DNA of 64,000 bases from assembly GCF_905147045.1 (NCBI RefSeq), contig NC_065894.1, positions 13,429,501-13,493,500 on the forward strand, read 5' to 3'. The translations under genes were made by a program, and so were the position numbers. The notes below the pieces were generated by a model. That model ran no database searches. It worked only from the letters and a program-made list of their open reading frames with translations, and was not told the origin of the DNA. The DNA comes from Nymphalis io. Taxonomy: Eukaryota > Arthropoda > Insecta > Lepidoptera > Nymphalidae. Positions 47,093 through 59,136 of this stretch are shown here, one piece after another (position 1 is the stretch's first letter; every line of letters begins with the position of its first letter).

Positions 47093-50000
47093 ACAAAGCG
47101 GTTATCATAATGCAGTTATTTTATACTCTTTGATAACTACTCTTTGATAGATCTTTACAACATAATTAATAAAATAATTTAACTAGGCTTGATTAAGTTA
47201 AATTAACTTTATTATAATAATATTCGTAGAATTTTATTCACGTTACAGTATTAACAAAGATATACTAACCTTAAGCAAATTATTTTACGTTAAATACTAC
47301 CTTAGAGTGTTGGGAATTAATAATCATCAAGATCTTTATGAGTTTACCACTGGGTACTCTGCTATCCTGACCACAGAATCTTCTTATTATATCAGCGTCC
47401 AAGTTATCCTCTGGATGACGCAACAAAATCATGCAGTGATTCCCAGCTGCGTATATAATATTTCTTGATGTCCAACAATTTAATAAATCCTTGATAAATT
47501 TTCTTTAATTTGAACTGGTTTTTTCACATCCAGGCTCGAAACGGACCATGTTGCGGATTTTGATAGTATTTAACGAGGAGATATTAAAAAAGGCGTAGTT
47601 TAGTTGCAATGAAAATTTTATTGTGTTACATATTTTTATGACAGGGTAGGTAAAAAATTACAATAAACAAAGTGCCTTATGAGAATTTTCTGACAGAAAA
47701 ACTCAATAACTATTTATTGTCCCGACCTGGGAATTGAACCCAAGATCTCCGGGTCTGCGGCCTTACATTAAGCCAACAGACCAACGAGGCAGTCATGACC
47801 TATATGGAAATTATATAGATAATAAATTATATCACTTTAAATTGCAACTAACATTTAAAAAGTATTTATAAAAAAATTAATTTGTTTTTCTCATTTAGAT
47901 GTAAGGTATAAAAAAGCAAACAGTTATATAGGCTTCGTCCTTCCTTGGGGCTCAAACTTGCTGCCTACTAAATTGCATCAAAATCGGTTCGGCTAAGTTA
48001 GCCATGAAACAGAGAGATAAACATTTATAATATTAGTGAATATAAATTTAATTAAATAAAACCAATAAATAGAATATGATAATAATTATTATTGGCTCTA
48101 ATGTTGAAAAGGACTTAACCTTTTTTAAGTGATTAATGCCAGTTAGTGGCTTTGTGCAAGCTCGTCTGGGTAGGTACCACCCACTCATCAGATATTCTAC
48201 CGCAAAACAACAGTACTTGGTATTGTTGTGTTCCAGTTTCAAGGGTGAGTGAGTCAGTGTAATTACAGGCACAAGGGACATAACATCTTAGTTCCCAAAG
48301 TTGGTGGCGCATTGGTGATGCAATTGTTAAAATTTCTTACAATGCCAATGTCTATGGGCGTTGATGATTACTTACCATCAGGTGGCCCATATGCTCGTCC
48401 GCCTATCTATACTATAAAAAAAGACTTTCCCTTAAGACACGAAGTTACCGAAAATTCACATAAAATTACTTATTAATGTTTTAGACCAGATCGTAATACA
48501 GCTGTGATCTAGATTAATGGGGACTTTAATAGAAAAAAAATAATAACACTAAGAAGCAACTGAAAGCAATTCTTCAACAATATTGATCTCAATGTAACTT
48601 ATACAACAGTTTTTTATAGAATAATTTTTAGATTAAGAAAAATCTTTAGAGTAATAATCACCTATCGTCCCTGACAGAGAGACACGTCTCCGCAGCGTAT
48701 GCTGTCAGAAATTGTATAATCATTTTATTTAAAGACAAAAAATACAGATTAAAAAATTTATGTATGTAATATTTTTTTTTTATAAATACATATTGTTACG
48801 CATTTCAAATCCCCAATGTAAGCCCCTTATAAATAACATCGTACGTAAACAAATCCGATAGTAAATAGGAAATCGTATATAACTGTCAATTTAGCGGACA
48901 TGTAATTTCGATACGCGAAATCGACATCCGCATTAATTTTGGCAGCTGCCTAGATTTTGTGGGGAAAATGCTTTTCTATGCCATAAAGAATAGGAGTTGT
49001 TTTGGTATGGTTATCAATCGTAGTTTGGGGATTGCGATCGCGTCTGTCTTTTGCGTGGAACCCTTCCGCGTGGACCCGGATTATGTCCACTGGGACATGT
49101 ACGGATAGCAAAGCAATGTCTACAAATAAGCCATTATTATTGTTTGTCATATAGTTCCATCTAGTTCCTGAATCACTGATTAAACTTATTTTATAATAAT
49201 ATATGTATAATAAAAATAATTTGTCGTTCAATAGGCGACGAATGAGCGTAAAGTATTTAGTCAGATTGCTCATCAAAAAACATATATACATAATAATAAT
49301 AAATCACTGAACTGATTTTGATGAAATTTTGTATGAAGCAACCTTGAAACTTATGGGCTTTTTATACCTAACACTGCCCCTTACCCCTATCGCGACTGGC
49401 AGACAGGGCCCCTTGTTATTTCGTATTTATAATATTAGTATAAATAAATTAGCAATTGAAATGATCTTGTGGAAATTTGTTTTTTTTTTTAATTTGATCA
49501 AGTACAAGGATTAAATAGTAGCTGGCTATAGTTTTTTTTCAATATTAGTAAAGTCTAAGCATCGAAGCGAAGCGTCCAAGCAGAGAAATAATGTATTATG
49601 CTAACGCTACACGATTCGAAGCTTAAATAAGGGTTGTGAGGATGGCATGAGTCAGCGCTGACCGCTGATGAAGATTTCATTCACACCTCGGCTTTGTGCA
49701 TATTGTCGCACGTTGCTTGCACATTCGGGATTACTACACCGAACTCCGAACACTGCTTTACCGGACAATGACTCGGCTATTTCGTGAAAATTTTTGTATA
49801 ACTGCTCCTTTGAAATGTTGTCTTGTATTAAAATAGTACAAAAACTTGTGATTGAAAGTCAAACACAGTAAACTATAATATCTGTTATTTTAAATGGCAT
49901 GAAGTAAATAATAAAGCAAAACCATTTCAAAACAAAATAAATTGGTCGCAATTTCGTCGTCGCAAATTTTTCCAAATGCACATTCCACTTCGAATTTTTA

Positions 50001-50765
50001 TCTCGTCGAAATAAATTTTATATCACAAATAAACTTATTTAGAAAATCAACAGGTTAATAATAACAAATCTTAAATATTTATCTAAACATTCCAAATTTG
50101 AAAATCTTTAGTCAATATAGAAGCGTTATTTATTGACTGTCATTAATTTTCCACCGGTTCGGAAATAAACACCTCAGGCCTAAGAAGAAACGGCGAAAGA
50201 AACTCTGCGAGATATTTTATAACTCACATTTTAAAATAGACAATAAACAATAACAGAATTATATTTTTTCTTTCGAAATAACCCGGAGGCGATTGTTTCA
50301 TTCCCAAAGTGTGCTATACTTATTGGTAACTTTAGGTTACAAATATAAAAAATTGGTAGAGGAAAAACAAGACTATTAAATATTTGAAACGGACCAGCAA
50401 GCCTAATACCAGATATAACGACTCAACCGGCTTTAGTTAAATTAAAGTAATAATACTAAACTAATAATAAGGGAATTTAAATTAGCATTGAAATTAAAAA
50501 AAAACTTATATAAAAATGGACAAAAATATAAGTATAAATACTATACCAATTGATGTGCATTATGTTGTCCTGAAGTATCATGCAAGTATTTTACATAAGC
50601 ATTTTATTGTATTTTCGGTATAAATATTTTACTATCCGATTGTTTTTTCGGCAAAAATATTTTCAGTTTACGTATATATGTTATACGTTGTTATGGCTGT
50701 ATTTTCTACGAGCTAAAAATCGCTTACGAGCTGATATCAAAATTTTACACCGGCATTTATAATGT
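47093..50765 (-). repeat. Large inverted repeat, right arm
   Basis: Inverse of 41490-46006. In order: LTR-like segment (47093-47606), H4 (47607-49945, with its truncated S1 SINE, an S3 element at 48149-48421 and the 113-codon frame at 48950-49291), then about 820 bp shared only with the left arm's outer part. The arm ends where the match to 41490 stops. Confidence 0.9.
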
Positions 50766-52645
50766 TTTACAAATTCTTGTGCAAAGATAGGTTTTATGTC
50801 TTTTTTATATATGTACTTGTAGTAAAAACAGTTTTCATGCTTTACAAATTAATTGATTATTTGTAAATTTACATATTTTAATAATGTGATAAATCCTTAA
50901 ACATTACTAATTATATTTTTGATATATTTATCGCATGATACTAAAAGTAATGATTGTTGACCGGACGCTACGTGGGATCTTCCCATATTAAACTTTCTCA
51001 TAGAAAATACGAGTAGCAATGAATCAATTGTGTCTGTTTTGATCGCTCCGCCGCAGATCCTTTAGCGTTAAAGACGCGGAAATTTTGCTCATGCTTAAAA
51101 TTCGAATCTTTGAGAAGAAGTAAAACTTTCTAGCACTTTTTCTTTATAGGTATAGAATTCTTTGATCTAAGATTTCACTTGCTCGATGTGTGTTTATAAT
51201 AACACTTCTCAAACGTGATGATGAAGGATAAAAATTGTATAGGAACGCTTGTGTTAGTTATAATTCTATTTATAATAACTATACCTAACCAATCCATGGT
51301 AGACCAGCGTATTTTTTTATATAGGTATGACGAGTATATGGGCCACCTGATGGTAAGTGGTCACCAACGCCCATAGATATTGGCATTGTAAGAAATGTTA
51401 ATCATCGCTTACATTGCCAATGCGCTACCAACGTTGAGAACTGAGATGTTATGTCCCTTGTGCCTGTAATTACTGACTCACCCTTCAAACCAGAACACAA
51501 TACCAAGTACTGCTGATTTGCGATAGAATATCTGATGAGTGGGTGGTACCCACACAGACGAGCTTGCACAAAGCCCTACCACCAGTAAATACATGAAATA
51601 TTGAAGTATACTCCACCTGGCGTGGTGAAGTATACTCCATACCTTCTCCATAATTGGCAGTGAGACATTTAAGATCTGTTACTTCCTTTTTATATATAAT
51701 ACATATTTAAACAATATAGATTATGAATATTTAACATTATACTATCAATTCGTTAATGTTACGAAAATATATCATAAGTTTTCTTCTAGAAGTCTTAAGA
51801 ATCCTTCCAAGAATTATTATTATTGTTGATAACAATGTGCAGTTATTTGCAATAACCGAACGCATAGTATGAGATGTTGAATTGACAATTGCGATAAAGT
51901 TGTACCATTTGTGAGTAGTATTAAAGTTATTCTTACTCAAATATGATTTACAGCGTTTCTGGGACAGACAATGCTCCCGTAGCGCAACTCTTCCCTATTG
52001 TCGCCTGTGGACTTTTTTTTCTAAATAATTTCGAAGCAACGTTGTCAGAAAGGATAATTTCAAATCTATGTGTCCGTCGTGTGCGGACAATGCCCACTAT
52101 TAGCGCATTATAATCCGCAAAAAGAGCAGGTACTGTTTCAGACACAGTCCAAGTTTAGTGTATACGCGTTTTGTAAATGACGCTCTGTATAAATATTTTT
52201 GATGAAAAAAAATGACTTCAATTCTTTAATTTTTTACGACCGATTTTTTGATCGCCAGTTCACTTTTCAAAATAACATAGTCCCATCGATAAATTAGCCC
52301 CAAATCAACAAATTCAGGATAAAATAGGTACGTTACTAATTCTTCTATTCTACTCAAATCAAATCTTATACCTACAAATGTATTTGTACTATTGTCAACT
52401 GTCGCTTTGATTTAATTGACGCTTTGATATGAAATCAACAAATCTTAAAACACGTCCAACAAGTGTTCAGCTCGTAACTTGTATCGATATTATAATATTT
52501 GCTTGCGCTAGAGAGATGCAAGCCTCTCTCCCGGGAGACACTTGGCGACGATTTTCTCAAACAATAACATTCAGCCGGACACTACGTGATATTGCCTTCG
52601 ACTCTACTATACGTTTGTTATTTTAGTTGTTGCTCAAATAATTTT
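50766..52645. other. Interval with one S3 element, otherwise no gene
   Basis: The S3 copy at 51308-51592 (minus) is diverged. Around 51595-51690 there is a decayed S2 SINE end. A minus-strand frame at 51948-52145 and a plus-strand frame at 52429-52626 are short and match nothing I know. CCGGACGCTACGTGGGAT near 50965 and CCGGACACTACGTGATAT near 52574 resemble each other and may be parts of one repeat. Confidence 0.4.
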
Positions 52646-53145
52646 AACTTCTGAATATGTTTCGGGTTCCTGGAATATTTTTAATTTGCAAAAAATAACA
52701 TCTATTTTAAAAATAACAAAACAATCTATAATAATCATTTGTTGTTCTGACTAGGTAACTAGGGAAAAAAAATCTTGACTTTATATATGTACATATAATA
52801 AAACTGTAACGGCGATATATATACGTTAAATTTATACCATACAATGTCATTAAAACCGAGCCGTTAAATTGCAAGAAATGAAATCGATTCACAATCTACC
52901 GTTTAATTATAATATCACTAGTGAAATTATACCTGCGATATATATATATATATATATATAACATGTCTAGGGCCGTCATCGATAAAGTAAAAGTGTCGTC
53001 GCCGTGCTTAGACGAAGTCTTTTCATTCTATTGCTTATTTTCCATCATTGATCATATGAAATATTAAATACAGTAACAACTTATAAATGCCCCACTGCTG
53101 GGCTAAGGCCTCCTCTCCCTTTTTGAGGAGGAGGTTTGGAGCTTA

Positions 53146-53201
53146 CACATATCAAAAAGAGAAAATCAAGAAATCCGCTCAATGGAAATCCTTTCGCCAA
53201 G
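53146..53201 (+). pseudogene. mRpS12: Mitochondrial ribosomal protein S12, 5' exon remnant (copy 2)
   Basis: Keeps only the end of the exon (HIKKRKSRNPLNGNPFAK region). The upstream part is replaced by a SINE fragment at 53146. The splice donor has changed from AAG|GTATGC to AAG|ATATGC (53202-53203), so even the remaining piece cannot splice normally to exon 2. Confidence 0.9.
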
Positions 53202-53470
53202 ATATGCTGACTATTTTACATATATCTATTCTTTCATATCCGGTTGCTATATTTAAAAAAAAAATCTTTTTGCCTTATGCATGAATAAAAAACATTTAAA
53301 AAATAACGTTCCGTAAGTATTGAAGTCATATCAAAATTATCGGTTACAGATGTAAAAAAATAATTCGTTAAATATACAAACTCACTGGTGTTTTACTAAT
53401 ATTGTCCCTTCAGAAACACTCTCCATACTAAACTAACATTAAACAAAATTGGAAGAAAATAATTCTATAA

Positions 53471-53501
53471 AAATACCTAATACACGCAGTATTAGGTATT
53501 T
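53471..53501. repeat. Perfect 13-bp hairpin specific to M2
   Basis: AAATACCTAATAC (53471-53483), loop ACGCA, GTATTAGGTATTT (53489-53501). M1 has only TGCGTGTATTAGG at this place (about 17163), so a template switch copied it back in inverse orientation in M2. Confidence 0.85.
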
Positions 53502-54214
53502 TTTAAATTATTAATTTACAATTTTCAGTTAAATGTCACTATTAATATGGTCAGGCGCGCTTGTGTGAATACCACTCATTAGTTTACCGCCTCATATCAA
53601 TAATTTGTATCGTTCTGTGTGTCGTATATCGTTTGTTTTGTAGAGTTAAGAAGCTAGGTAAGGAACAGGTAAATAGGACATTACATCTTAGATTCCAGTC
53701 TGCGATACAAATATAAAATTAAAAAAAATATTTTGAAACACCACTCTCAACTTTAGGATGTAATTGTAACATATGAACAAGGGATGCCAAAACTTACTGC
53801 TATGAACAGCGCATTAGAAATATGCATAAAAGACAATGTGCACAAATATCTCTTATATTATGAAGGTTTTTATTTACCCATACGGAATATTAAGATATAT
53901 ATTTTTACATAGTCTCCTAACAATGTGTTTTACAAAACCTCGATTATTTAGCTAAATCGAGTAAATCTGTACCAAGCATATAAGCATCACTGAATATTCG
54001 TGTGTTCAATTTGTGTTTTTAATACAGTGCTTTACTTTGAAGTAAAATAACGTGAAAAACCTACAAGTGTATGTGTGTGTGTATTCACGAACAGTCGACG
54101 GAGCAACTTGATGAATTAAGCTCCAAACCTTCTCATTAAAGCATAACCCAGAACCCCTGTTATGTTTCCCTAAGCAGGCTCTTACTTTTAGTTAAATAAG
54201 GAACATAATTTCAG

Positions 54215-54378
54215 GGTGTGATACTAAAAACCTTGATCAGAAAACCCAAGAAGCCGAACTCCGCTAACCGTAAATGCGTGCTCGTGCGTCTCTCCAGCGG
54301 GCGAGAGATGATCGCCTACGTGCCGGGCATCGGACACAACCTGCAGGAACACAATATCGTGCTCGTTAGAGTCGGCAG
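54215..54378 (+). CDS. mRpS12: Mitochondrial ribosomal protein S12, exon 2 (copy 2)
   Basis: By eye the same 164 nt as in copy 1, with intact acceptor and donor, encoding the KKPNSANRK signature and PGIGHNLQEH. Its own 5' exon is disabled, but it is followed by the last exon, so it could serve as the middle exon of a transcript starting at copy 1. Confidence 0.85.
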
Positions 54379-54737
54379 GTGAGTGATGTGGTTCATCATG
54401 ACATATGGAGCAGTCGCCATAATACTGCAGCACATCTTGACTATAAATATACTTAGCTATAGATCTTTTTACAATTACAAAGGTGAGTGAGCCAGTGTAA
54501 ATGCAGGCAAAAGATATATATCTCTGTTCCTATTATTGGTGCGTTGACGATGTAAGGAATAGTTAATATTTTCAAAATTCATGGGCGATGGTGACTACTT
54601 ATCAACCTTGTGATTAGCTTTATAAGCGATCCATTAAACTAACCAAAAACCAAATGGATTAATATTAAACTTAACAAGTATCTGCTGCGTCTGCCACCAA
54701 TAATGTATGATGAATTTGGGTTTTTTATCAATTTCAG

Positions 54738-54819
54738 AGTTAAAGATTGTCCCGGTGTGAAGCTGAAATGCGTCCGAGGTAAATTCGACTTGCCGCACGT
54801 CATCAAGCAGAAAGTATAG
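54738..54819 (+). CDS. mRpS12: Mitochondrial ribosomal protein S12, last exon
   Basis: Acceptor ATTTCAG, then the second part of the split Arg codon and VKDCPGVKLKCVRGKFDLPH to VIKQKV and TAG at 54817. This is the conserved C-terminus of the S12 family and completes a protein of about 150 residues, near the 138-140 of other animals. It exists only here: the same stretch is deleted in copy 1. AATAAA at 54860-54865 is a good poly(A) signal. Confidence 0.9.
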
Positions 54820-54859
54820 TAGTCTGTTATATCCAGTTGTGTAAGGTTATTTGTAGCGA

Positions 54860-54865
54860 AATAAA
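54860..54865 (+). terminator. Poly(A) signal of mRpS12
   Basis: AATAAA, 41 nt after the stop codon. The same signal survives in copy 1 near 18351, although the last exon before it is deleted there. Confidence 0.6.
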
Positions 54866-55715
54866 TCTAGTTTAAGTACAGGAATTAGTTTTATTTTTAG
54901 ATTTCTTAACCTAAAAATAACTTCAATTAAGAAGCTAATATAACACTAATGTTCGCGCGGTGGATTATTGAAAATTTGAGTAGTACATATATGAATTTGC
55001 AAGTTTCGTACTGTTATTTTTTCACTCTTATTTCCATTTATTTATTGATATCATTCCGTGTGCATCTTAATAGCTAATAAACATAACAGAAATCGTTTGA
55101 TGAACAGAGGCAAAAAAAATATTGAACGGTTTCGTATTTGCTTTTAAACATTTTATATTGATTATCTACAAATTAAAAATACACTAAACCCATTTAAAGT
55201 AAATATAAAAGTAAATTATGTATATCTATCGATCATCTTTGAATACACAATAAACACTCATTCGTGAACCCGATTGGTCGGAAAGAAGCAAAAAGCGGCG
55301 CTTGCGCAAGCCACACCCATTCTATTGTAACTTAATGGTATGTACTTAACTTTTTATTCAATGGGGACTTGAATGGGGTTAAGCTCGGTAGTCCACCTTA
55401 TCTTTATGATACAAGATAGAAAAATCTATTGAAGATATTTGACTCGATATAGATATAGATATTGTTAGTGTAAACTTCAAATTGATTATAACTTTCTATG
55501 ATTTTGTAACAAAACTAAAAGGTTTAAATAATTAAAAGGTCAATTTATGTTTGGTCATTTATTAAATTTATTTCAACTTACAATTCTTTAGAGAATAATA
55601 TTCTGCAAGTATACTATTTATAAGATTGCACAAACATCATTGCACAAACACCTTAGAGTTTAGAACTTGTAGTTCAAAATAAAAAAAAAATAAACACTAT
55701 TATAATTCTACACCT

Positions 55716-56351
55716 CTAAAGGAACGTCTGGTCACACACTATACACCTATTTGAAGACAGCAGACGTATGATCTTAGACAGGTCTTTTTTCAAATAAGTG
55801 ACCTTGAGTGAATTGTGGATCTCTCGTAGTTTTCTCCTGTCACGGCTCTGCTTTGCAGCAAAATTATTCCTCTCTCTCTGTTTTCTATAAAAATCGGCGG
55901 CGTTCTGATTAGTTTGCACGGCACGACGCATTTTCGGATTATTACCGAGCAACGACCCTCCGTTCTTTTCGGCCATTGCTCTGAGGGCTTCCCTCTCGAA
56001 CGCAAGGTAGTCCGGATCGTCTGATAGAGCGTCTACATCTATCATATAACTTGGACGCTTTTTTTTTTTAGCTGATACCGGAGACTTGGGTGGCGAAAAT
56101 ACGCACGTACTCCTTGAGACACTCATCGATTGCGACATATTTGTACTCGAAGACGCAGGCGCTGGTTCAACAACGGGCACGTACATGGGCTGGACATACC
56201 CGATATATGGGTACGGTTCAACACTGTGTTGCACTGTGCTTATACACGAATGCGGTGGAAGCTCCGTATTTGTTTGCGATGTCGTTTCACGAGTACTATT
56301 CACAGATAGATCTAATGGTGAGTCCTCAGCGTATGGTGTCCAGAGAGCCAT
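55716..56351 (-). CDS. Giant-like bZIP repressor, gene D (intact)
   Basis: 211 codons, one exon. PLDLS at residues 12-16 is a CtBP-binding-type motif. Residues about 29-100 are one copy of the Tyr/Pro-rich repeat unit ending in SPPKSPVSAKKKKRP. An acidic stretch (DALSDDPDYLAF, 107-118) precedes the basic region, 154-176, with NNFAAKQSRDRR at 162-173, the N-x7-R pattern of C/EBP, PAR and giant-type bZIPs. The zipper is short (N180, L187, I194 at the expected heptad positions), so dimerisation may be weak or need a partner. Such proteins bind DNA in the nucleus; with CtBP recruitment, repression is likely. It lies convergent to mRpS12, as giant lies beside tko in Drosophila. Assigned as giant-derived by basic region and neighbourhood; it may be a divergent paralogue, not giant itself. 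Confidence 0.75.
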   Translation of the reverse strand: MALWTPYAEDSPLDLSVNSTRETTSQTNTELPPHSCISTVQHSVEPYPYIGYVQPMYVPVVEPAPASSSTNMSQSMSVSRSTCVFSPPKSPVSAKKKKRPSYMIDVDALSDDPDYLAFEREALRAMAEKNGGSLLGNNPKMRRAVQTNQNAADFYRKQRERNNFAAKQSRDRRKLREIHNSLKVTYLKKDLSKIIRLLSSNRCIVCDQTFL

Positions 56352-56424
56352 GATTACTTTAGTTAGTACGGTTAGTAGTTACGGTTGACTGCGAATAACT
56401 AATGATGTTGTTGGTCGCCCCGGT

Positions 56425-56432
56425 CTTTTATT
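56425..56432 (-). promoter_or_regulatory. Candidate TATA-like box of bZIP gene D
   Basis: AATAAAAG on the minus strand, about 75 nt before the ATG at 56351, in a conserved, GC-richer upstream segment shared with gene A (to about 20530 and 56520). Confidence 0.35.
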
Positions 56433-56767
56433 CTCGGGGGTGTGGTCTAATTGTGCAGGGCACCCCCACCCCGCTGCACGGGTTACTTCCGCTACCTGAA
56501 CCAACGGGACACATCGGAAGAACAATGGGGTGACTTTCGGTCTATTATGAAGAGTTGCGTAGATTTTGCGTTTGCTATTAATTTGCTACTCAAGCTTGCT
56601 TGTTTTTGACACAATAGATAGAAAAATGTGAAGGTTGATTACAATGATATCAAGATGTCACAATTTTCTGATACAATATCGCGAAATGTTTTCAAATAAT
56701 TTCTTCATTTTATTGTATGTACGATGCTCTACGTGTTCTTTGGTTTCATACTGATATTAATTTAAGT

Positions 56768-58690
56768 ATGCCTCGTATTAGTTTATGATTAAAACATAAT
56801 ATCGTGTGTGAAAACTGTATTATATACAGAAGAGCATAAAAACGGATTATTTACTTTAATAAATTACTTTAATCTCTATTGCCGTGTTCAAGGAAAGTAG
56901 AGTAACTTTTAAAGTATTTATTAACACACGAATGTTTGTAATTAATAATTAGTATTATTTGGACATCATATGCTCTTAACGTAATGGTATTTTTTTTAAT
57001 ATTCTACGTCGCAGACGTTGTTAGGTAGCCTGCAAGTACGGGGAGAACCTCAAAGACAAACAAGTATACATATTTCCAGTAATCCCCAATAAAGCGTCGT
57101 GGCGAATTAAAGTATTCCCTTTCATTATAAGGGGAAGGCTAAGCCCAGCAATGAGATTATCAGACTACGAGAAAAATACCTCCCTACCTACCTGTAGTTG
57201 TCTGCTGTGCAACTATGCAATAAAATTCCACAGTTTGATTTTAGAAATTTTAATTAACCAAAATATTATATCTTAAAAAACAACTAAATGTGATATATAA
57301 TATAAAAATTAGATGTTTATTTGACACATCACGCGTTACAGGCGAAATATTAAATATAAAGAAAATTACAATAATGAATTAAAAGTTAGTAATTAATATT
57401 ATACAGTATTATAAATATTAGTAAGTACATGTAGTATTGATGTACTACTATTTCCTAAATACATACAACGTAATGTACATATACCTATAGTGGATAGGTA
57501 TAAAAAAGTTAGTGCAAACGGAGTCATACTCTTAGCGATATATAATAATAATATTATTATCATTATAATGATATAATGATTAAAGCTCTCTCGAACTAAT
57601 TACCTATCGTTACGATTGCAAAATATTTGACAAAGACAATCATTAGTTCGTAATCAGCTTCGTCTCGTAAACAAGTTGTTAACATAACTCGTAATTATTT
57701 GTTGATATAATCCGTCAAAACAAATTAAAACAAAAATTGCATTCCTGTAACACATCTATGTATTGATAAATAATCGAAGTTAGCTAAAATGAAAATGGTA
57801 AACAATATTAAAATATGAAATAGGTACCCATTACAAATGTCGCAGTGGTTCTTTTGCCTGATCTCAGGTCGATCATACTAAGTAGGTAGGTACTGCGATT
57901 TGGCGGTATAATATGTGATGAGTAGGTGGTACCTACCCAGACAGACTTGCATAAAGCCCTATCACCAAGTAAAACCACCGGTTTGTAAAGTAATTTTTAC
58001 TTTGACTGTTAGTAAGTCAATGTAGGTACCTAATTCTTTAGTAATTCAATTTATCAATGTTTATCAATCGGAATTCATAGATTTTAATACTTCATAAAAT
58101 GCCAGGAAATTTCAAGTATTTAAGACATAAATTAAACTAAAATATAGGTACTTCAATCAAGCAGGCTCTTACTAGCCCGTGTGATTAATCGTTTCACAGG
58201 GTAAATTCAATTATTAATCTGGCGCCGGTAATGTATATTAAACTGAAAAAAACTGGCAAAAACTCGTTTTAGAAACATAACTTTTGGCTGGTAATAATAA
58301 ATAATGTCACTTTTTATAATATTAAGTACATCCATATATCTTAGCAGCTGCTTGGTTTTGTTTCTAATAACATAATAATTCGTAAATTAAGTGTTATCAT
58401 TTATGGTATAGATGTCATCGTGGTTCACTTTTTCTAAGTGAGCCTTAAACAGATATTGCGTGTTCAAAGTTTCAAACTATTGGACTTTGGTGTGCTTAAT
58501 TTTTGTTTAAAGCCATCCAGTCTCAGTTGTGAAAGATACAATCATGAAGAAACCTGCATGTGTTGGATAAAAATCTTCTCTGTTACTAGATACACATGTG
58601 GCACGAACAAGTTCCAAACATCTTCAAAACGAGATAGGTACCACTAACAGCAGTGAGACATTTGCAAAATGCAACCATTTTTTTATTATT
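56768..58690. other. Interval present only in M2's flank
   Basis: About 1.9 kb lying between sequences that are adjacent in M1 (20766 and 20770). No gene. It contains an S3 fragment (57880-57970, minus) and a decayed S2 SINE (about 58440-58670). Confidence 0.5.
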
Positions 58691-58946
58691 ATTATTATAA
58701 CCATTGCAGAAAAAATTGTTGGAGAATATGATTTTAGTTGCAACATTCGGTCAAATAGAAGTTAAACCATTCGTGAATAATGAAAGATAATTCGAACGAT
58801 TCATAAATGTTATTCATGCAAGAATAGGAAGCAAATGACACCGTATGGCTCCTCTCCGGATGTAACTGTATTTAATTTTATATATATTAAGTTTTAGCCG
58901 ACAACGCAGTCACGGAAAATTATGTACAACCTTGTAATACTCAAAT
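58690..58946 (+). repeat. Continuation of duplication M
   Basis: Matches 20770-21027, the segment between bZIP genes A and B. After this point the copies differ: in copy 1 the 3' flank of gene B begins, here unrelated sequence follows. This dates the A-to-B tandem copying as specific to copy 1, or lost here. Confidence 0.85.
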
Positions 58947-59136
58947 AAGTGTTCGGCAGGCCGGCATACATATATAGGTATACAGGAAAAGAAATGCATG
59001 GATATAATTATTGCTATAACTTGTGTAGCTGTTATTTTTTACTAAGCCGACTGGCTACTGATTTTATTGCCTATTCTTAGCCATAAAGTCTACGTACCCA
59101 ACCGGTGGCGTTTGATCTTGGCGTTTCAAAAATTAG

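Larger units (their letters stand above)
52646..56767 (+). repeat. Segmental duplication M, copy 2
   Basis: Direct repeat of 15479-20766. It lacks the 5' part of the mRpS12 5' exon (the region equal to 15822-16817 is gone, fused at 53146 to a SINE fragment) and the S3 insertion of copy 1. It keeps the last mRpS12 exon and an intact bZIP gene. A (TA)n run lies at about 52940-52960. Confidence 0.9.

Noticed and set aside
57538..57580. AT-rich palindrome (AATAATAATATTATTATC region)
   Set aside because: Expected by chance from simple TAA/TTA runs in AT-rich DNA.
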